From an uncultured Eubacteriales bacterium (lineage in GTDB: Bacteria; Bacillota; Clostridia; Oscillospirales; CAG-382), in assembly GCA_934446095.1 (NCBI GenBank), contig CAKSDR010000031.1:1-14285 (forward strand): DNA of 14,285 bases, read 5' to 3'. The notes under the pieces are model-generated. The model was not told the origin of the DNA, made no database searches, and saw nothing but the letters and a program-made list of their open reading frames with translations. Of this stretch, positions 13,774 through 14,285 are shown piece by piece. The position numbers were made by a program, and so were the translations under genes. Each line of letters begins with the position of its first letter. Within the stretch, counting starts at the first letter, position 1.

Positions 13774-14285
13774 TTATCTATAATATTCAAATTCTGCACC
13801 GTAGATAGTTACGATATCTCCGTCTTTAATGCCTTTTTCTTCAAGGACATTAAAAACACCGGCTTTTCGGAGAACTTTCTGGAAATAGGCAAAAGATTCT
13901 CTGTCACCAAAGTTTATTGATTTTACGACATTTATAAGCCGTTCGCACGTTACCTCAAACATGCCGTCATCTCTTCGGCGGACAATTATTTCGTCACTGT
14001 TCTGAGCGTCGCTGTAATCGGGAATGACCTGTTCGGTTTCGTATACCTTGATGGGAGGCAGATCCTTTAATTTCTGCGCAATAAGTTCCGCAAGTTCACA
14101 AACTCCGTCGTTAATGGCAGCGCACATAAACAGGATATCCGTGTTATTTTTCTTTGCATATTCCAAAAGTCTGCTTTTTGTGTCGTCAGACATCATGTCG
14201 ATTTTGTTTGCAACAATGATTCTGGGACGGCTTGCAAGTTCGGGACTGTAAAGGGCAAGTTCCGAGTTTACGGTTTCAATATCGC
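13774..14285 (-). CDS. obg: GTPase Obg, C-terminal part (partial, cut by window edge)
   Basis: Obg/CgtA is a ribosome-associated GTPase involved in large-subunit assembly and growth control. About 170 C-terminal residues are visible and the reading frame runs open through 14285. It contains DIETVNSELALYSPELASRPRIIVANKID, where NKID (14197-14208) is the G4 guanine-specificity motif and the surrounding helix is typical of Obg. A G5-type segment reads MCAAINDGV. The end is the Obg C-terminal (OCT) domain: EVTCERLINVVKSINFGDRESFAYFQKVLRKAGVFNVLEEKGIKDGDIVTIYGAEFEYY. The N-terminal glycine-rich domain, P loop and start codon are outside the window. It is convergent with the symporter gene. Confidence 0.95.
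   Translation of the reverse strand, partial: DIETVNSELALYSPELASRPRIIVANKIDMMSDDTKSRLLEYAKKNNTDILFMCAAINDGVCELAELIAQKLKDLPPIKVYETEQVIPDYSDAQNSDEIIVRRRDDGMFEVTCERLINVVKSINFGDRESFAYFQKVLRKAGVFNVLEEKGIKDGDIVTIYGAEFEYYR

Noticed and set aside
1..14285. Mobile elements, CRISPR arrays, toxin-antitoxin or defence genes
   Set aside because: No transposase, integrase, spaced direct repeats or recognisable defence domain was seen on either strand. Nearly all of the window is accounted for by housekeeping genes.

Overview
This window looks like the chromosome of an anaerobic, Gram-positive-type bacterium, most likely an uncultured member of the Clostridia. The evidence is AT-rich intergenic DNA with strong GGAGG-type ribosome sites, textbook TTGACA-N17-TATAAT promoters, a lysine riboswitch, a PUA-less ProB, and an oxygen-sensitive class III ribonucleotide reductase. 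The gene content is mostly housekeeping. I see no insertion sequence, phage gene, CRISPR array or rRNA.

Left part, mostly minus strand (1-5092). The first 87 bases may be the tail of a plus-strand gene that meets a tRNA-Pro(CGG) head-on across a bidirectional terminator. Next come an unrecognised 188-aa protein (304-870) and the anaerobic deoxynucleotide module trxB (967-1878), nrdD (1889-4264) and nrdG (4400-5092). NrdD has an extra C-terminal glutaredoxin/thioredoxin-like domain with a CPNC motif. The thioredoxin reductase 10 bases downstream keeps its CAVC redox pair but lacks the usual HRRxxxR NADPH-phosphate motif. Two tandem NrdR boxes 32 bp apart lie just upstream of a consensus nrdD promoter, and a weaker NrdR-like site lies inside the nrdG promoter. 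Together these look like a self-contained class III reductase: radical activase, catalytic subunit, built-in redoxin and a dedicated, possibly atypical, flavoprotein reductase.

Middle, plus strand (5221-11808). A consensus promoter, a well-formed lysine riboswitch and an intrinsic terminator precede a three-gene polar amino acid ABC transporter (lipoprotein, permease, ATPase). The transporter runs without any terminator into proB, proA and proC (proline synthesis from glutamate), and possibly on into uppP, before a terminator at 11777-11808. If no internal promoter exists, the lysine riboswitch also controls proline biosynthesis.

Right part. A separately promoted Na+/phosphate symporter with a C-terminal PhoU-like domain (11953-13710) ends at a terminator shared with the convergent, partial obg GTPase gene (13774 to the window edge).

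The best candidates for something under-described are the NrdD-redoxin plus atypical reductase pair and the lysine-riboswitch/proline linkage. I cannot establish novelty for either from sequence alone.
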